Source of the DNA: Poa pratensis
Taxonomy: Eukaryota > Streptophyta > Magnoliopsida > Poales > Poaceae
Reading direction: 5' to 3'
NCBI GenBank assembly: GCA_947311845.1
Contig: CAMZMU010000062.1
Span: 46,458,030 to 46,522,029 of the forward strand
DNA: 64,000 nucleotides
Shown: piece by piece, positions 11,051-23,668 of the stretch
Layout: each line of letters begins with the position of its first letter
How positions within the stretch are numbered: the first letter of the stretch is position 1
Program-made: the position numbers and the translations under genes
The notes under the pieces: model-generated
Database searches by the model: none
What the model saw: the letters and a program-made list of their open reading frames with translations, nothing else
Told to the model about the DNA's origin: nothing

Positions 11051-12633
11051 TGATGTCTACGCACGATTCTATTCTTGTAGACAGTGTTGGGCCTCCAAGA
11101 GCAGAGGTTTGTAGAACAGCAGCAAGTTTCCCTTAAGTGAATCACCCAAGGTTTATCGAACTCAGGGAGGTAGAGGTCAAAGATATCCCTCTCAAGCAAC
11201 CCTGCAATTAAGATACAAGAAGTCTCTTGTGTCCCCAACACACCCAATACACTTGTCAGATGTATAGGTGCACTAGTTCGGCGAAGAGATAGTGAAATAC
11301 AAGTAATATGGATGATTATAAGTAGTAATTGCAATCTGAATAAAAATGGCAGCAAGCAAACATGTAGCAGAACTTGATGTAAACGGTGTTTCAATGCTTA
11401 GAAACAAGGCCTAGGGATCATACTTTCACTAGTGGACACTCTCAACAATGATCTCATAACTGAATAAGTAAAAGCTACTCTTAAACACTCTCTTGTTGGA
11501 TAACAAACACCATTCATTGTGTAGGGCTACAAAAGCACACCTCAAGCCGGAGTAAACAAGCGCCACAACGTCATAAAGGAATCACACACGGTGCACACAC
11601 TGTCACCTTTACACCGTGGAGAGTACCGGAGTTCATATTAAAGTAACCTATAGAGTGCATAATAGATAAAGAGTAACATCTACATATTCAACTAGATTAG
11701 CACAACTGAACACAAGTAAATACTGCTCGGGATTATTCTCCTTCTTGATAACACAAGAGTACTACGTGTAGGGCTGCAAAAGCACTCCTCAAAGTCTGAG
11801 TAAACAAACACCACAGTTCCCAAGAATAAGCCATGATAAATATCTAAATTATTCATAGAGTCACACAAGTACCCACACTGTCACCTTGATACCGTGTTGT
11901 CACAATGACTCCAGAAACTAGACAAAATCACTTGAGTAGCATAAACATTATTAATGTATTCAGCGATACTAGCAATACACATGATCACATAAAGATCACA
12001 CCATGGGAGAGAGAGATGAACCACATAGCTACCGGTAGAGCCCTCAGCCTCGGGGGAGAACTACTCCCTCCTCATCATGGGAGTCAGCAGCGGCGATGAA
12101 GATGGCGGTGGTGTGATGGAGATGACTCCGGGGGCAATTCCCCGTCCCGGCGGCGTGCCGGAACAGAGATTCTGTCCCCCGAAACTTGTCGTCGATGGCG
12201 GCGGCGCTGCGGAACTCTTCTGGAAATATGACTTGGTTTTAGGGTTTTCGCGTCTGAGGCAATATATAGGCGAAGGGGCAACGTCGGTGGAGGCCCGAGG
12301 GGCCCACACCACCTGGGCGCGGCAGGGGGCCCACCGCGCCGAGTGTGGTTTGGCCACCTCGGCGCCCTCCTTCGTCTCTCCTTCGGACTCCGTGACGGTG
12401 CTGGAAAAATAGGGACGTGGCCTTTTGTTTCGTGCAATTCCGAGAATATTCGCAGAAGTACTTTTCTGAAACCAAAAACAGCAGAAAACAGGGAACTGGC
12501 ACTGTGGCATCTTGTTAATAGGTTAGTCCCAGAAAATGCATAAAAGTGATATGAAGTGTATATAAAACATGTAGCAAATGGTATAATATAAGCATGGAAC
12601 ATCAGAAATTATGGATACGTTGGAGACGTATCA
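11051..12633 (-). repeat. 3' LTR of the LARD element (left copy)
   Basis: 1583 bp, starting TGATGTCTACGCACG and ending GGAGACGTATCA on the plus strand. It matches the right copy nearly throughout. The open frames in this stretch are present in both LTRs and overlap on both strands; I see no protein family in them. Confidence 0.95.
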
Positions 12634-12650
12634 AGCATCCCCAAGCTTAG
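12634..12650 (-). promoter_or_regulatory. Polypurine tract of the LARD element
   Basis: The minus strand reads CTAAGCTTGGGGATGCT and abuts the 3' LTR, the expected position of the plus-strand primer for reverse transcription. Very similar words recur inside the element near 14576-14592, 14635-14651 and 15967-15979. Confidence 0.7.
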
Positions 12651-15448
12651 TTCTACTCGTCCTCGAGTAGGTAAAACGATAACAACAAATAATTTCTGAG
12701 GAGACATGCTTTCACACAATCTTGATCAATATATTGCAAGGCTCATGTCATGAATGAAGTGACTCAAAGCAATGATCTATAGTTTGCTAACAAATAGATA
12801 AAGAGTAAACAATGAATCATATAAGCAAAAACTTTTCATGAATAGTACTTTCAAGACAAGCATCAAAAAGTTTTGCATAAGAGGTAACTCATAAAGCAAT
12901 AGATTCAAAGTAAAAGGCATTGAAGCAACACAAAGGATGATTAAGTTTCAGCAATTGCTTTCAACTTGTAACATGTATATCTCATGGATAGTTGTCAACA
13001 TAAAGCAATATAACAAGTGCAATAAGTAAATATGTAAGAATCAATGCACACAAAGTTGACACAAGTGTTTGCTTCTAAGATAGAAAGGAGTAGGTAAACT
13101 GACTCAACATAAAGTAAAAGATAGGCCCTTCGCAGAGGGAAGCAGGGATTAAATCATGTGCTAGAGCTTTTTAAGTTTTCGAAAGCATATAGAGAGCACA
13201 AAATAAGTATTTGAGAGGTGTTTGTTGTTGTCAACGAATGGTAGTGGGCACTCTAACCCCCTTGTCAACCAGACTTTCAAGAGCGGCTCCCATGAAGGAC
13301 GTTATCTCTACCAGCAAGGTAGATCATCCCTCTTCTCTTTTGTTTACACATGTATTTTAGTTTCTTTATAGATGACACTCCTCCCAACCTTTTGCTTACA
13401 CAAGCCATGGCTAACCGAATCCTCGGGTGCCTTCCAACATTCACATACCATGGAGGAGTGTCTATTTGCAAATTAAGTTGCTTACTGATAAATCAGGGCA
13501 AAACATGTGAAGAGAATTATTAATGAAAGTTGTAATTAATTGGGGCTGGGCACCCCGTTGCCAGCTCTTTTTGCAAATTATTGGATAAGCGGATGTATAT
13601 GCCACTAGTCCATTGGTGAAAGTCTGTCAGAAGTAAATGACAAGATTGAAAGATAAAACACCACATACTTCCTCATGAGCTATAAAACATTGACACAAAT
13701 AAGGAGTAATAAAGTTTTGAATAGTTTAAAGGTAGCACATGAAATATTTACTTGGAATGGCAGGAAATACCACATAGTAGGTAGGTATGGTGGACACAAA
13801 TGGCATGGGTTTTGGCTCAAGTTTTGGATGCACGAGAAGCATTCCCTCTCAGTACAGAGTTTAGGCTAGCAAGGTTGTTTGAAGCAAACACAAGTATAAA
13901 CCGGTACAGCAAGAATCACATAAAAACATATTGCAAGTATTATAAGACTCTACACTGTCTTCCTTGTTGCTCAAACATTTTACCAGAAAATATCTAGACC
14001 TTAGAGAGAACAAATATGCATCCCAAGTCTCAACAAGCTCTACGGTAGTTCTCCACTACTAGGCTTTAACTACATGATGCAAGAGCTTAAACATGATCTA
14101 CTTGAGAGCTCAAAACAATTGCAAAGCATCAAATCAAAACAAGACAATGATCTACAAGAATGCATATGTCTTTTCCAATACCAACTACTACATGTAGCAT
14201 TTTCTTTCTTCCAAACAAACACCAATCAATTTATTTAAACATAAACTCTCCAAATGATAATATAATGCAGCAAGAGAGTATTTATAAACAAGTGCTAACA
14301 GCTCGAAGAGATGCATGAAAAACAGGAGCTAAAAGCACTGCAGTAGCTAGTTAAGAATACTCAACAAATATAAGTGAAGAACATGAGTATTCACATGAAA
14401 AAGCGGAGCGTGTCTCTCTCCCACACAAGGATTGCTAGGATCCGAATTTATTCAAACAAAAACAAAAATAAAACACACAGACGCTCCAAGTAAAGCGCAT
14501 AAGATGTGAAAGAATTAAAATATAGTTTCACTAGAGATGACCTGATAAGTTGTTGATGAAGAAGGGGATGCCTTGGGCATCCCCAAGCTTAGACGCTTGA
14601 GTCTCTCTGAATATGGTTGGGATGAACCACGGGGGCATCCCCAAGCTTAGGCTTTTCACTCTTCTTGATCACATAATATCACCCTTCTCGCTTGATCCTT
14701 GAAAACTTCCTTCACACCAAACTCAAGACAGTTCTCATTAGAGGGTTAGTGCATAATCAAAAATTCTCATATTCTGTAATGATACAATCAATCCCAAAGC
14801 TTCTGGACATTAGCTACAGCCACCAATGCTTTGTGGAGCAAAGAAATCCACACAAACACAGTAAAAGAGCGAATGCAAAACAAAAGGCAGAATCTGTCAA
14901 AAACAGAACAGTCTGGAATGACGAATTTTTTCGAGGCACTTAAGTTGCTCAGATGGATCTGGCCTAAAATAATGAAAGTTGCGTACATATCTCAGGAATA
15001 TGCGTGATTTTTTCAGAATTTTTGAATTTTCTACAGGGAGATAAGCTCAAATCGTGACAGCTAAAAATCTGTCACTGCGCAGAAATCCAAATCTTGCATC
15101 AACTTTCAATATAGAACTTTACTTGGCACAACAATGCGATAAAATAAAGATACAAAGGAGTTGCTACAGAAGTAACAAAACTCCTTGACTCAAAGAAAAA
15201 AAAATAACAGCAAATAAAAACGATGGGTTGTCTCCCATAAGCGCTTTTCTTTAAAGCCTTTTAGCTAGGCATAGATTTTGATATGCTCTCATATGTATAA
15301 GAGTTGAATATAAGAGAGCATCAAAAGCAAATACCAAACACATTTAAGTCTAACCCACTTCCTATGCAAAGGAGTCTTGTAAGAAAATAAATCAATAAAG
15401 CAAAAGTGACTAGCATAGGAAGGCAAAACAAGTGCAACTTCAAAAATT
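12651..15448. other. Non-coding interior of the LARD element
   Basis: AT-rich sequence with no supported protein family on either strand. It contains two further copies of the purine-tract word next to GGGATGAACC-like sequence (14570-14650). Confidence 0.7.
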
Positions 15449-16149
15449 TCAACAAAAGAGAGGAGACTTAATATTATTGAGATATATGAATCCATGTCTC
15501 CCTCTCTCATAAGGACCAGTAGGTCTTAAAGTACCCAGCAAATAAAAGCAAATCAAGAGAAAGCTCAAAACTTCATCATAAAGAGAGGTGTTTAGTAACA
15601 TGAAATTTCTATAACCATATTTTCCTCTCTCAAAATAATTTTCAGCGGCATCATGAATAAACTCAACAATATAGCTATCACATAAAGCATTCTTATCATG
15701 ATCCACATGCATAAAAGTATCATTACTCTCCACATAAGCATAACATTATCATTAGTAATAGTGAGAGTAAAACTATCACAACCATCATTGTATTCATCAT
15801 AAATTGCAGGCATAGTATAATCATAATAAACTTTATCCTCCATAGTAGGTGGCACCAAAATACCACTATCATTATAATCATCATAAATTGGAGGCAAAGT
15901 ATCATCAAAGAAAATTTTCTCCTCAAAACTTGGGGGACTAAAAATATCATATTCATCAAAACCAGCTTCCCCAAGCTTAGAGCTTTGCATAGCATTAGCA
16001 ATAATGGTGTTCAAAGCATTTATAGTAATAACATTGCTACCATCATGCAAATAATTTTCCATAGGTTTTTTAATTTTCTCTTCAAAAGCATCATGTCCTA
16101 ATTCAATATAAAGTTCATAAAGATCTCTAATTTTTTTGTTGTTTTCCAT
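15449..16149 (-). pseudogene. Private ORF of the LARD element, frameshifted; function unknown
   Basis: From ATG 16149 the frame starts MENNKKIRDLYELYIELGHD and stays open for 185 codons. About 135 codons in, coding character moves to another frame (ESNDTFMHVDHDKNALCDSY, then FERGKYGYRNFMLL) that continues to about 15449, which implies one small indel near 15735-15745. The first part contains an approximate repeat of about 25 residues: PPSFEEKIFFDDTLPPIYDD and PPTMEDKVYYDYTMPAIYDE. The protein is acidic and Tyr-rich. It is not Gag, protease, reverse transcriptase or integrase. It lies just inside the 5' LTR, where gag normally sits. Confidence 0.5.
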
Positions 16150-16293
16150 TAAGCCTAACTAGTGAAAATAAAAACAAGAAACAAAAAGATATAATTGCAG
16201 AATCTAAAGGAAATAACTTCGAGCACTCACACACTAGCAACAAACTAGAAAATAGCTTAGTAGCCAGAGGATGTGAATACCTTTTACCTTACC

Positions 16294-16311
16294 TCCCCGG
16301 CAACGGCGCCA
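16294..16311 (-). promoter_or_regulatory. Primer-binding site, tRNA-Asp type
   Basis: The minus strand reads TGGCGCCGTTGCCGGGGA, complementary to the 3' end of plant tRNA-Asp (from knowledge of Gypsy-type elements). It lies 10 nt inside the right LTR, making that copy the 5' LTR. Confidence 0.8.
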
Positions 16312-16321
16312 GAAAATAGCT

Positions 16322-17903
16322 TGATGTCTACGCACGTTCTATTCTTGTAGACAGTGTTGGGCCTCCAAGAGCAGAGGTTTGTAGAACAGCAGCAAGTTTC
16401 CCTTAAGTGAATCACCCAAGGTTTATCGAACTCAGGGAGGTAGAGGTCAAAGATATCCTCTCAAGCAACCCTGCAATTAAGATACAAGAAGTCTCTTGTG
16501 TCCCCAACACACCCAATACACTTGTCAGATGTATAGGTGCACTAGTTCGGCGAAGAGATAGTGAAATACAAGTAATATGGATGATTATAAGTAGTAACTG
16601 CAATCTGAAATAAAATGGCAGCAAGCAAACATGTAGCAGAACTTGTTGTAAACGGTGTTTCAATGCTTAGAAACAAGGCCTAGGGATCATACTTTCACTA
16701 GTGGACACTCTCAACAATGATCTCATAACTGAATAAGTAAAAGCTACTCTTAAACACTCTCTTGTTGGATAACAAACACCATTCATTGTGTAGGGCTACA
16801 AAAGCACACCTCAAGCCGGAGTAAACAAGCGCCACAACGTCATAAAGGAATCACACACGGTGCACACACTGTCACCTTTACACCGTGGAGAGTACCGGAG
16901 TTCATATTAAAGTAACCTATAGAGTGCATAATAGATAAAGAGTAACATCTACATATTCAACTAGATTAGCACAACTGAACACAAGTAAATACTGCTCGGG
17001 ATTATTCTCCTTCTTGATAACACAAGAGTACTACGTGTAGGGCTGCAAAAGCACTCCTCAAAGTCTGAGTAAACAAACACCACAGTTCCCAAGAATAAGC
17101 CATGATAAATATCTAAATTATTCATAGAGTCACACAAGTACCCACACTGTCACCTTGATACCGTGTTGTCACAACGACTCCAGAAACTAGACAAAATCAC
17201 TTGAGTAGCATAAACATTATTAATGTATTCAGCGATACTAGCAATACACACGATCACATAAAGATCACACCATGGGAGAGAGAGATGAACCACATAGCTA
17301 CCGGTAGAGCCCTCAGCCTCGGGGGAGAACTACTCCCTCCTCATCATGGGAGTCAGCAGCGGCGATGAAGATGGCGGTGGTGTCGATGGAGATGACTCCG
17401 GGGGCAATTCCCCGTCCCGGCGGCGTGCCGGAACAGAGATTCTGTCCCCCGAAACTTGTCGTCGATGGCGGCGGCGCTGCGGAACTCTTCTGGAAATATG
17501 ACTTGGTATTTTAGGGTTTTCGCGTCTGAGGCAATATATAGGCGAAGGGGCAACGTCGGTGGAGGCCCGAGGGGCCCACACCACCTGCTGGCGCGGCAGG
17601 GGGCCCACCGCGCCGGGTGTGGTTTGGCCACCTCGGCGCCCTCCTTCGTCTCTCCTTCGGACTCCGTGACGGTGCTGGAAAAATAGGTGGCCTTTTGTTT
17701 CGTGCAATTCCGAGAATATTCGCAGAAGTACTTTTCTGAAACCAAAAACAGCAGAAAACAGGGAACTGGCACTGTGGCATCTTGTTAATAGGTTAGTCCC
17801 AGAAAATGCATAAAAGTGATACGAAGTGTATATAAAACATGTAGCAAATGGTATAATATAAGCATGGAACATCAGAAATTATGGATACGTTGGAGACGTA
17901 TCA
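16322..17903 (-). repeat. 5' LTR of the LARD element (right copy)
   Basis: 1582 bp, near-identical to 11051-12633. Small differences include a 4-base indel around 17687 and single-base indels near the start. Confidence 0.95.
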
Positions 17904-19338
17904 CCTACCTCCCTAACTTGGATGGCATCGAAGTATACGTCGGTGCAAATTATTTTGCAACATGACAAAAATCTAGTTTTTATGAATGGATTGGAAACGT
18001 AATGACAAGGATCTGAAGCGGAAATCTAAAATACATGGGGCAACAACCAAAGTAGTAAAACATTTCGCAGGATAGTCTATTAATTAGTATTCGTTTTCCT
18101 GATAGCAAGGAGAACTACCCCTACTATCATTTGAAGGGATTAACAGTTCAACTGAGATGACATCTAGCAGAAAGCTAATCTCTATAGTAGAAAGCTAATC
18201 TCTATAGTAGAAAGCTAATCTCTACTGATCTCTATTATCATTTGAAGAGACTAACTACCTAACTATTGACTGGCACTAAGGTAAATCGCTTGAGCAATAA
18301 CCATCCTTCTATAAATGTACGCAGTGAAAGAAACCAACTCATGTATGAGATTAAAGGAAAATCTATTCAAATTTTATCAGCTAGCCAACTGTGTAGCATT
18401 GGCACTCTCTATTAAGAATCAATATCATTTCTACCATCTACCTATCACATTATCGGTGAATCACAGCTTAAAAATAAGACAAACAGACGCATCGAAGGGT
18501 GTGTTTGCTTACTCGTACTTATTGTATTTATGTATTAATTTTTGCCTACATCTAGAGAAACGCAAGCGTGAACATTTGGTTGTGTACTGTGTTTCGTGAA
18601 TTCTCACCACTTGGCACCACTCAGCTAAGTGATGAACTGAGGGCACACCGCCATAATTGAATAAGTTTGTTTAGCTGACAGTCACATGAAGAGCGGCAAA
18701 CGGGATTACGGTACAGTGCGATGGTACTACAGTGGCGGAAGTGCGGCGGAAGTAGCGGCTGGAGCTGCATGGGCACCAGCAAAGTTTACGGCGACGGAAG
18801 ACGTACGCATACGTACAGTATAATATCTATACGTATATGTCTGCCGAAATAAAAAAGTTAAAATACGAAAGTTGTGTGGAATGGCGAGATGGATCTACTT
18901 GTCAAAGGAAATTTCAAACGGTTAAACGAGTGCGGCGAATTTGATAAAATTTGTCTAAAAAATGTATGAAATTCGGTCAAAAATTAACAAGTTACAATTG
19001 ATGAAATTTGAAACCGGTCACGGGAATAGAACCTACTTGTCGACGTACATATATTTTCTCGAATCAAAATACGGTTATATATATTAGATGGGATTGGATT
19101 AGATGAGAGAGTTGATTTAGTAATTTTTCAAGACCTGGTTGGCTTCATTGTGCTGTACCTTGCCAAGTAAAAGAAGTCCCATATCCTAGAAAGTAAAGGT
19201 GCCATAAAATACACATTCATGTGGGCCCATCCAAGACCTATCTATTTGACCATAATAGTTTGACTACAAAGCCAAGGATGAGGTGGAGGCACCACAAGCT
19301 TGGAAATCTAGGGAGTTTAGATATTGTAAGGATATATC
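17904..19338. other. No gene seen; short tandem repeat inside
   Basis: Low-copy-looking AT-rich DNA. A 20 bp unit (AGAAAGCTAATCTCTATAGT) is repeated almost three times at 18169-18224, flanked by two copies of TATCATTTGAAG. An open frame at 18315-18599 has no recognisable family. Confidence 0.5.
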
Positions 19339-20062
19339 AGGCTCGCCGTGGTCACTAGCGGGAACAAGGGAGTCGGCCAGGAAGTGTGCCGCCAGCTTGT
19401 TGACCAAGGTATAACGGTCATTCTAACGACGAGAGATGAGAAGAGAGGGGTGGATGCCGTCGAGTCCATTCGCCTTAATCTAATCTCTCCAACATAGTCT
19501 TCCACTAGCTCGATGTCCGAGATGACAGCAGCATCGCCTCCTTAGCGCGATACATCGAAAGAAGCTATGGAAAGCTTGACATTCTGGTAAAGTGAAGTAT
19601 TTTTTATTATTTTAGTGGAATTATTTTGTTATGTTTTCTAGGAAACAAAAGTAGTGTATATGATTATGGAGTGGAAATGCAGGTCAACAATGCGGCAGTT
19701 ATAGGAATTGCAGCAGACGAGGACGGCTTGAAAGCTTTGAACATTGATGCAGAGACATGGGTACTAACCTTGTTTTCACAACCTTTTGCAACTTAGAGTT
19801 TTCTATGATGAGAATGCCATCTATAGAACTGAAGTTCATTTCTGGTTTTCCTATTTATATCAACATCGACATCCACTAATTAGTACCAGCAGTGTTCATT
19901 TTCAACTTCTTTTATGATTCAGACATCCTGCAGAGCAGCTAATCTACTCAAAGCTAGTCTGCTCAAAGATGTGTTCCAGAACACCTATGATGTGACACTG
20001 AATTGTCTCGACACAAATTACTATGGATGCAAACGGGTAACAGAAGCTCTCCTTCCTCTACT
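19339..20062 (+). pseudogene. Short-chain dehydrogenase/reductase (SDR) pseudogene
   Basis: Exon 1 reads RLAVVTSGNKGVGQEVCRQL, then ITVILTTRDEKRG. This is the Rossmann cofactor-binding start of plant SDRs of the neomenthol dehydrogenase / salutaridine reductase-like group. After a frameshift near 19490 it continues as LDVRDDSSIASLARYIE to GKLDIL, with an in-frame TAG. A GT-AG intron leads to VNNAAVIGIAADEDGLKALN (from about 19682). A further exon near 19921 gives NCLDTNYYGCKRVTEALLPL. The catalytic Tyr-x3-Lys part is absent because a CACTA-type terminus begins at 20063. The gene is therefore broken by a frameshift, a stop and an insertion. Confidence 0.75.
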
Positions 20063-20415
20063 CACTACCCCAAACTGGAAGATTCCTGACAGCCGCGAAC
20101 CGTCGGGAATAGCTCCGAAACCGTCAGGAATATGCATTCGTGACGGTTCCCATCAGGAATGAGCCTTCAGGAACAAGGGGTCGGGAAAGTTGCGTATTCC
20201 TGACGGGAGGCCGTCATGATAAATGTTCCTGACGGCGTTTCCTGACGGACAACGCGAGTCATGGAAGGGGACAAAGCCGACGACCTAACCGTCAGTAAAT
20301 ACCGTCAGGATGCTAGGCCGTCAGGAACAAGCATCAAACCTAACGGTACAGGATGTTTTTGGGGCTGTCATCATGCCGTCAGGAGCACATGATGCCCGTC
20401 GGGAATGTTTGGTGA
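20063..20415. mobile_element. Truncated CACTA-like end inserted in the SDR pseudogene
   Basis: It begins CACTACCCCAAACTGG and is followed by many copies, in both orientations, of a CCTGACGG / CCGTCAGG core, as expected of a CACTA subterminal region from a different family. No matching right end with an ACT duplication was found downstream, so the rest is deleted or too diverged. The right boundary is approximate. Confidence 0.5.
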
Positions 20416-20821
20416 GGCATTTAGGTATTTCGAAATACAGTAGCAAATTCATTTAAAAATATATGAAAATTGTCACAAATATTTTTAATTTTCCTTTAGC
20501 AACATATCTCACACTTCTGATTCAGAAACCACATTCAGTATAAAAGATTTATTCAGCAAAAGTTCACAAATAATCCATTGCAATCATAAATATCAATGTT
20601 CAAAAAATCAGCCGATATGCCGATTAATCAGACGATTTATCGTGAATCGTGGTGGGGCGGTCGAGGTCGTCCATGACAGCGATGAGCGGTAGTCTGTAAA
20701 GTGATAGTTTTATGCTATATACTCTGCCTAAGGCCAGTGGCCAGGAGAAGTTTGGGTTCTTGTATTTTGGACATACAAAAAAAGTTCATGCACAACCCTG
20801 GTTCTGCATAGAAACTATATA

Positions 20822-20935
20822 CTCCCTACATATCAAAATATAAGATGTTTTATCATTTTTGGACCCATATGAACATGTCTAGATACATGTGGATGCAAAA
20901 ATACTAAAACATCTTATATTTTGATACGGAGGGAG
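20822..20935. mobile_element. Stowaway-type MITE
   Basis: 114 bp with inverted ends CTCCCTACATATCAAAATAT and its complement (right end GATACGGAGGGAG), flanked by TA on both sides. These are hallmarks of Tc1/mariner-derived Stowaway elements. The left terminus carries a mutation from CTCCCTCCGT. Confidence 0.85.
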
Positions 20936-23668
20936 TACAACACAAATAAAGGGGACGTGTTGAGCTTGTCGATTTCCCCATCGTCGCTTCGGTAGATTGG
21001 GCAGATCTTAGCCATCACATGTTATGCAACTTAACTTTATTATTTTAGTCTCTCTGTTTTTTGTGAAATGAACAGGCAGTTCTGAGCTTCTCCACCTAAA
21101 TTTTAGGGGTATATCGATTTATCCCTGACCCTTTGATATTTATATCAAATATGACACCGTGGTGACTTACCCCAAGCAAATCTGAGTCATCCCGGGTATT
21201 GCAACTAAATTCCAGACCACCCGTATTAAAACTATGCACTATTGTAATAAGTCATCACAATATTTAAAAAAATTCCGGGTGTTGTTTTATGGTGCTCGAA
21301 ATTCATATAAAGATAAAGCCGAGTCGGACTGCAGCCGACTTAGGGTTTTATACCACCATATATAACTCTTGTAAACCGCCGGTTTGGGATAAGTTGAATG
21401 TTGTAAATCCCGGCATTTGTAGCCTCACCCGATCATAGTGAAGTTTTGTTGGCTGGCACACGTGGTTTTTTTTCTCCCATTGTTGGGAGGGTTTTCCACT
21501 TTAAATCTCGTGTCTCCGTTGGTTTGATCTCTTTTGTTCATCGTTTTATTGCATATTGTTTATAACAAATATTTTCCGACTTTGAATTACTTGACCAAAT
21601 TACTTGGTTCAGTACTTGATGAGTCTTGGTTCAAGGCATGAGCCCAGCCATAACCACCTTTGAGTTCATCCGGTGAACTTCATCTTGATCATTTCTTTTA
21701 TCTTCGTATGAACTACATCTTGATTATTTTGATCTACTATTGAACCCAATCTTGATGCTTCAAAGACAATTTCATTTGTGTTTTCTTGATCGTCATGTAA
21801 TCAAGCATTGAACTCAGCAATATTGTTGCATATCTTGATTGTGATGGCATATGAATCCACTAAATATACATAGACTTAATACTCACCTATGGAACATCTC
21901 TTCATACATCCTGATTAAACCAGTGGTCCATATGAATTGTCATCCATTACTAAATCTCAATCCAGGAATCCAACCAGAACTTTTCATGCATTATATAATT
22001 AAGGAACCTTCATTTATACATAACTTAACATAATTATTAGTTAATAGGGATTGTGCATGGTTCCCTCGGCTCCCCCGAGCACGCCCGCTGTCTCCTCGAC
22101 CCATTGTGTCAAGTGTCCAGCATCTCTCAAAGCTAACACAACTTGATGGTGTCGGACAAAAATTGGGGATCCCGCTAGAGATGATCTTAGGAGTGGGATA
22201 AGTTTCACCGAAGTGTTAGGTATTTTTGGAGTAACTAGTTGGCATGTACGTGCAACACACGTGTCCTAGGATTTTCCCTGATTATATTTTGTTTATTTTT
22301 CTTTTTGGCATCATCATATCATCATGCATCATGCCATTACATATTGGTCCGATAAAATTATTTCCTAATTTACAAAATAAAATAAAAATAAAGATTAAGC
22401 TAAAAGGACAAACAAAGGTTAAGGTTGTGCAGGTATATCGATTAGGGGAATTTATGTCACACCGCTGTCTTGGACCGCCCTCGGAGTACTGGAGAACGTT
22501 GAGCACGAAAAGGTGCTATGCACGTGCAACACACGTCTATATAATTGGTCAAAAACACTCCGCGGCGACCCTTATAAAATAAACAGAAAGAACTTTGGTA
22601 TCAATAATAGAAAATTATAAAAGTATATTTTCAAATCAGTTTGTTAACTCCAGAGAAACAAAATTATCAATATAGATTGTAGATCATTTCTGCAGTTTGA
22701 AAATGCCTGCCTGAGTCGATATTAATCTGTACTAATTCAGTTACATATATCAAAACTTCGGAAGCCTATTAATATTAAGAACAATCATTAATGAATATGG
22801 GCGTTGTCCCTCAAGAAAACCATATCAGAAGATTTTGTGCTTCATTAGCCATATTGTTTTCCCTTCCGAGGAGTATCATTGCTAGATATGGACAACATTT
22901 AATTATGCTATTCAGCTAACATTGATTCAACCTAAAGACGATTTTGGGTGCACTGAATAGTACGATACGAATTACTCACGGTAGTGAAAAGATCAACCAT
23001 TTGGTATAAAGGATAAGGTATTATTTTAGCACCTCAAGCAAACACCTGTGTTGGCTGCTATGGCTACGGAAATCATATTTCAAGGTTTGCTAGGCACAGA
23101 GAACATGGCAAACCTTTTTCGCCCCAGAACCTGGTCGATGTAACAATTTTTGTTAACTAAAATATGCGCAATGGAACAAGATCGAAGTAGAGTGGTCTTC
23201 CAGCATGCTTTTCTGCTACTGCCCATTGCTTTTGTCAGCTTGAGGTCACAGGAAGCCGATTCGAGCATTTTCTGCAGTAAAGGAACACTCAAAAATTGCT
23301 GTGACAACATGTAGCGGTTGATGTAGGACTTGATTATGTTTCATCTCCAATCCATCAGAACCACCAGGACTAAAATAGGAAAGATATTAAATCAGCATGT
23401 AAATAAAATTGTATAGGCATGGCGTAAAACTAATTAGCATCTAAAAAAACTGATATTTTTTATGAACCAATAATATTGGTAAACAGACAAGGACATCTGG
23501 GATTTAAATTTGCCTCTCAAATTATCTAAACATTAAATTAGAATGTAACAGCTTCTCAAATTGCAATGGAGAATCAATGCAGTATATGAGAACTGCTTGG
23601 TAGAAAGGAAACGAAGAAGTGCGACTCAAAATCACCGAGGACAAGTACGTACTGTACATGATCTAGGA
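20936..23668. other. No intact gene; degraded repeats
   Basis: About 21300-21550 resembles the end of an LTR (TATATAACTCTTG, then TCTCGTGTCTCC), without boundaries I can fix. 21600-22010 has repeated CATCTTGATCAT-like words similar to decayed LTR sequence. The word GCACGTGCAACACACGT appears in 22240-22260 and again near 22520-22535. A minus-strand open frame at 23080-23310 has no recognisable family. Confidence 0.35.

Larger units (their letters stand above)
11051..17903 (-). mobile_element. Non-autonomous (LARD-type) LTR retrotransposon, complete
   Basis: Two nearly identical LTRs (11051-12633 and 16322-17903) flank a 3.7 kb interior without gag or pol. On the minus strand each LTR begins TGATACGTCTCC and ends with ...CA. 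The flanks are CCTAT and CCTAC, a 5 bp duplication with one mismatch. A primer-binding site lies next to the right LTR and a purine tract next to the left LTR, so transcription runs on the minus strand. By eye the LTRs differ by about six or seven substitutions plus a few small indels, so insertion is recent. Mobility would depend on proteins supplied by a related Gypsy-type element. Confidence 0.93.

Noticed and set aside
11905..12602. Frames of 87-172 codons on both strands in the LTR, repeated at 17330-17872
   Set aside because: They occur identically in both LTRs and in overlapping registers, with no protein family. They are LTR regulatory sequence read by chance.
18720..18830. A tRNA or other small RNA gene in the intergenic parts
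   Set aside because: No cloverleaf with A and B box spacing was found here or in other intergenic stretches by reading. A tRNA scan would settle it.
23080..23310. A 76-codon minus-strand frame
   Set aside because: No family, no visible promoter or splice signals, and AT-rich surroundings like degraded repeats.
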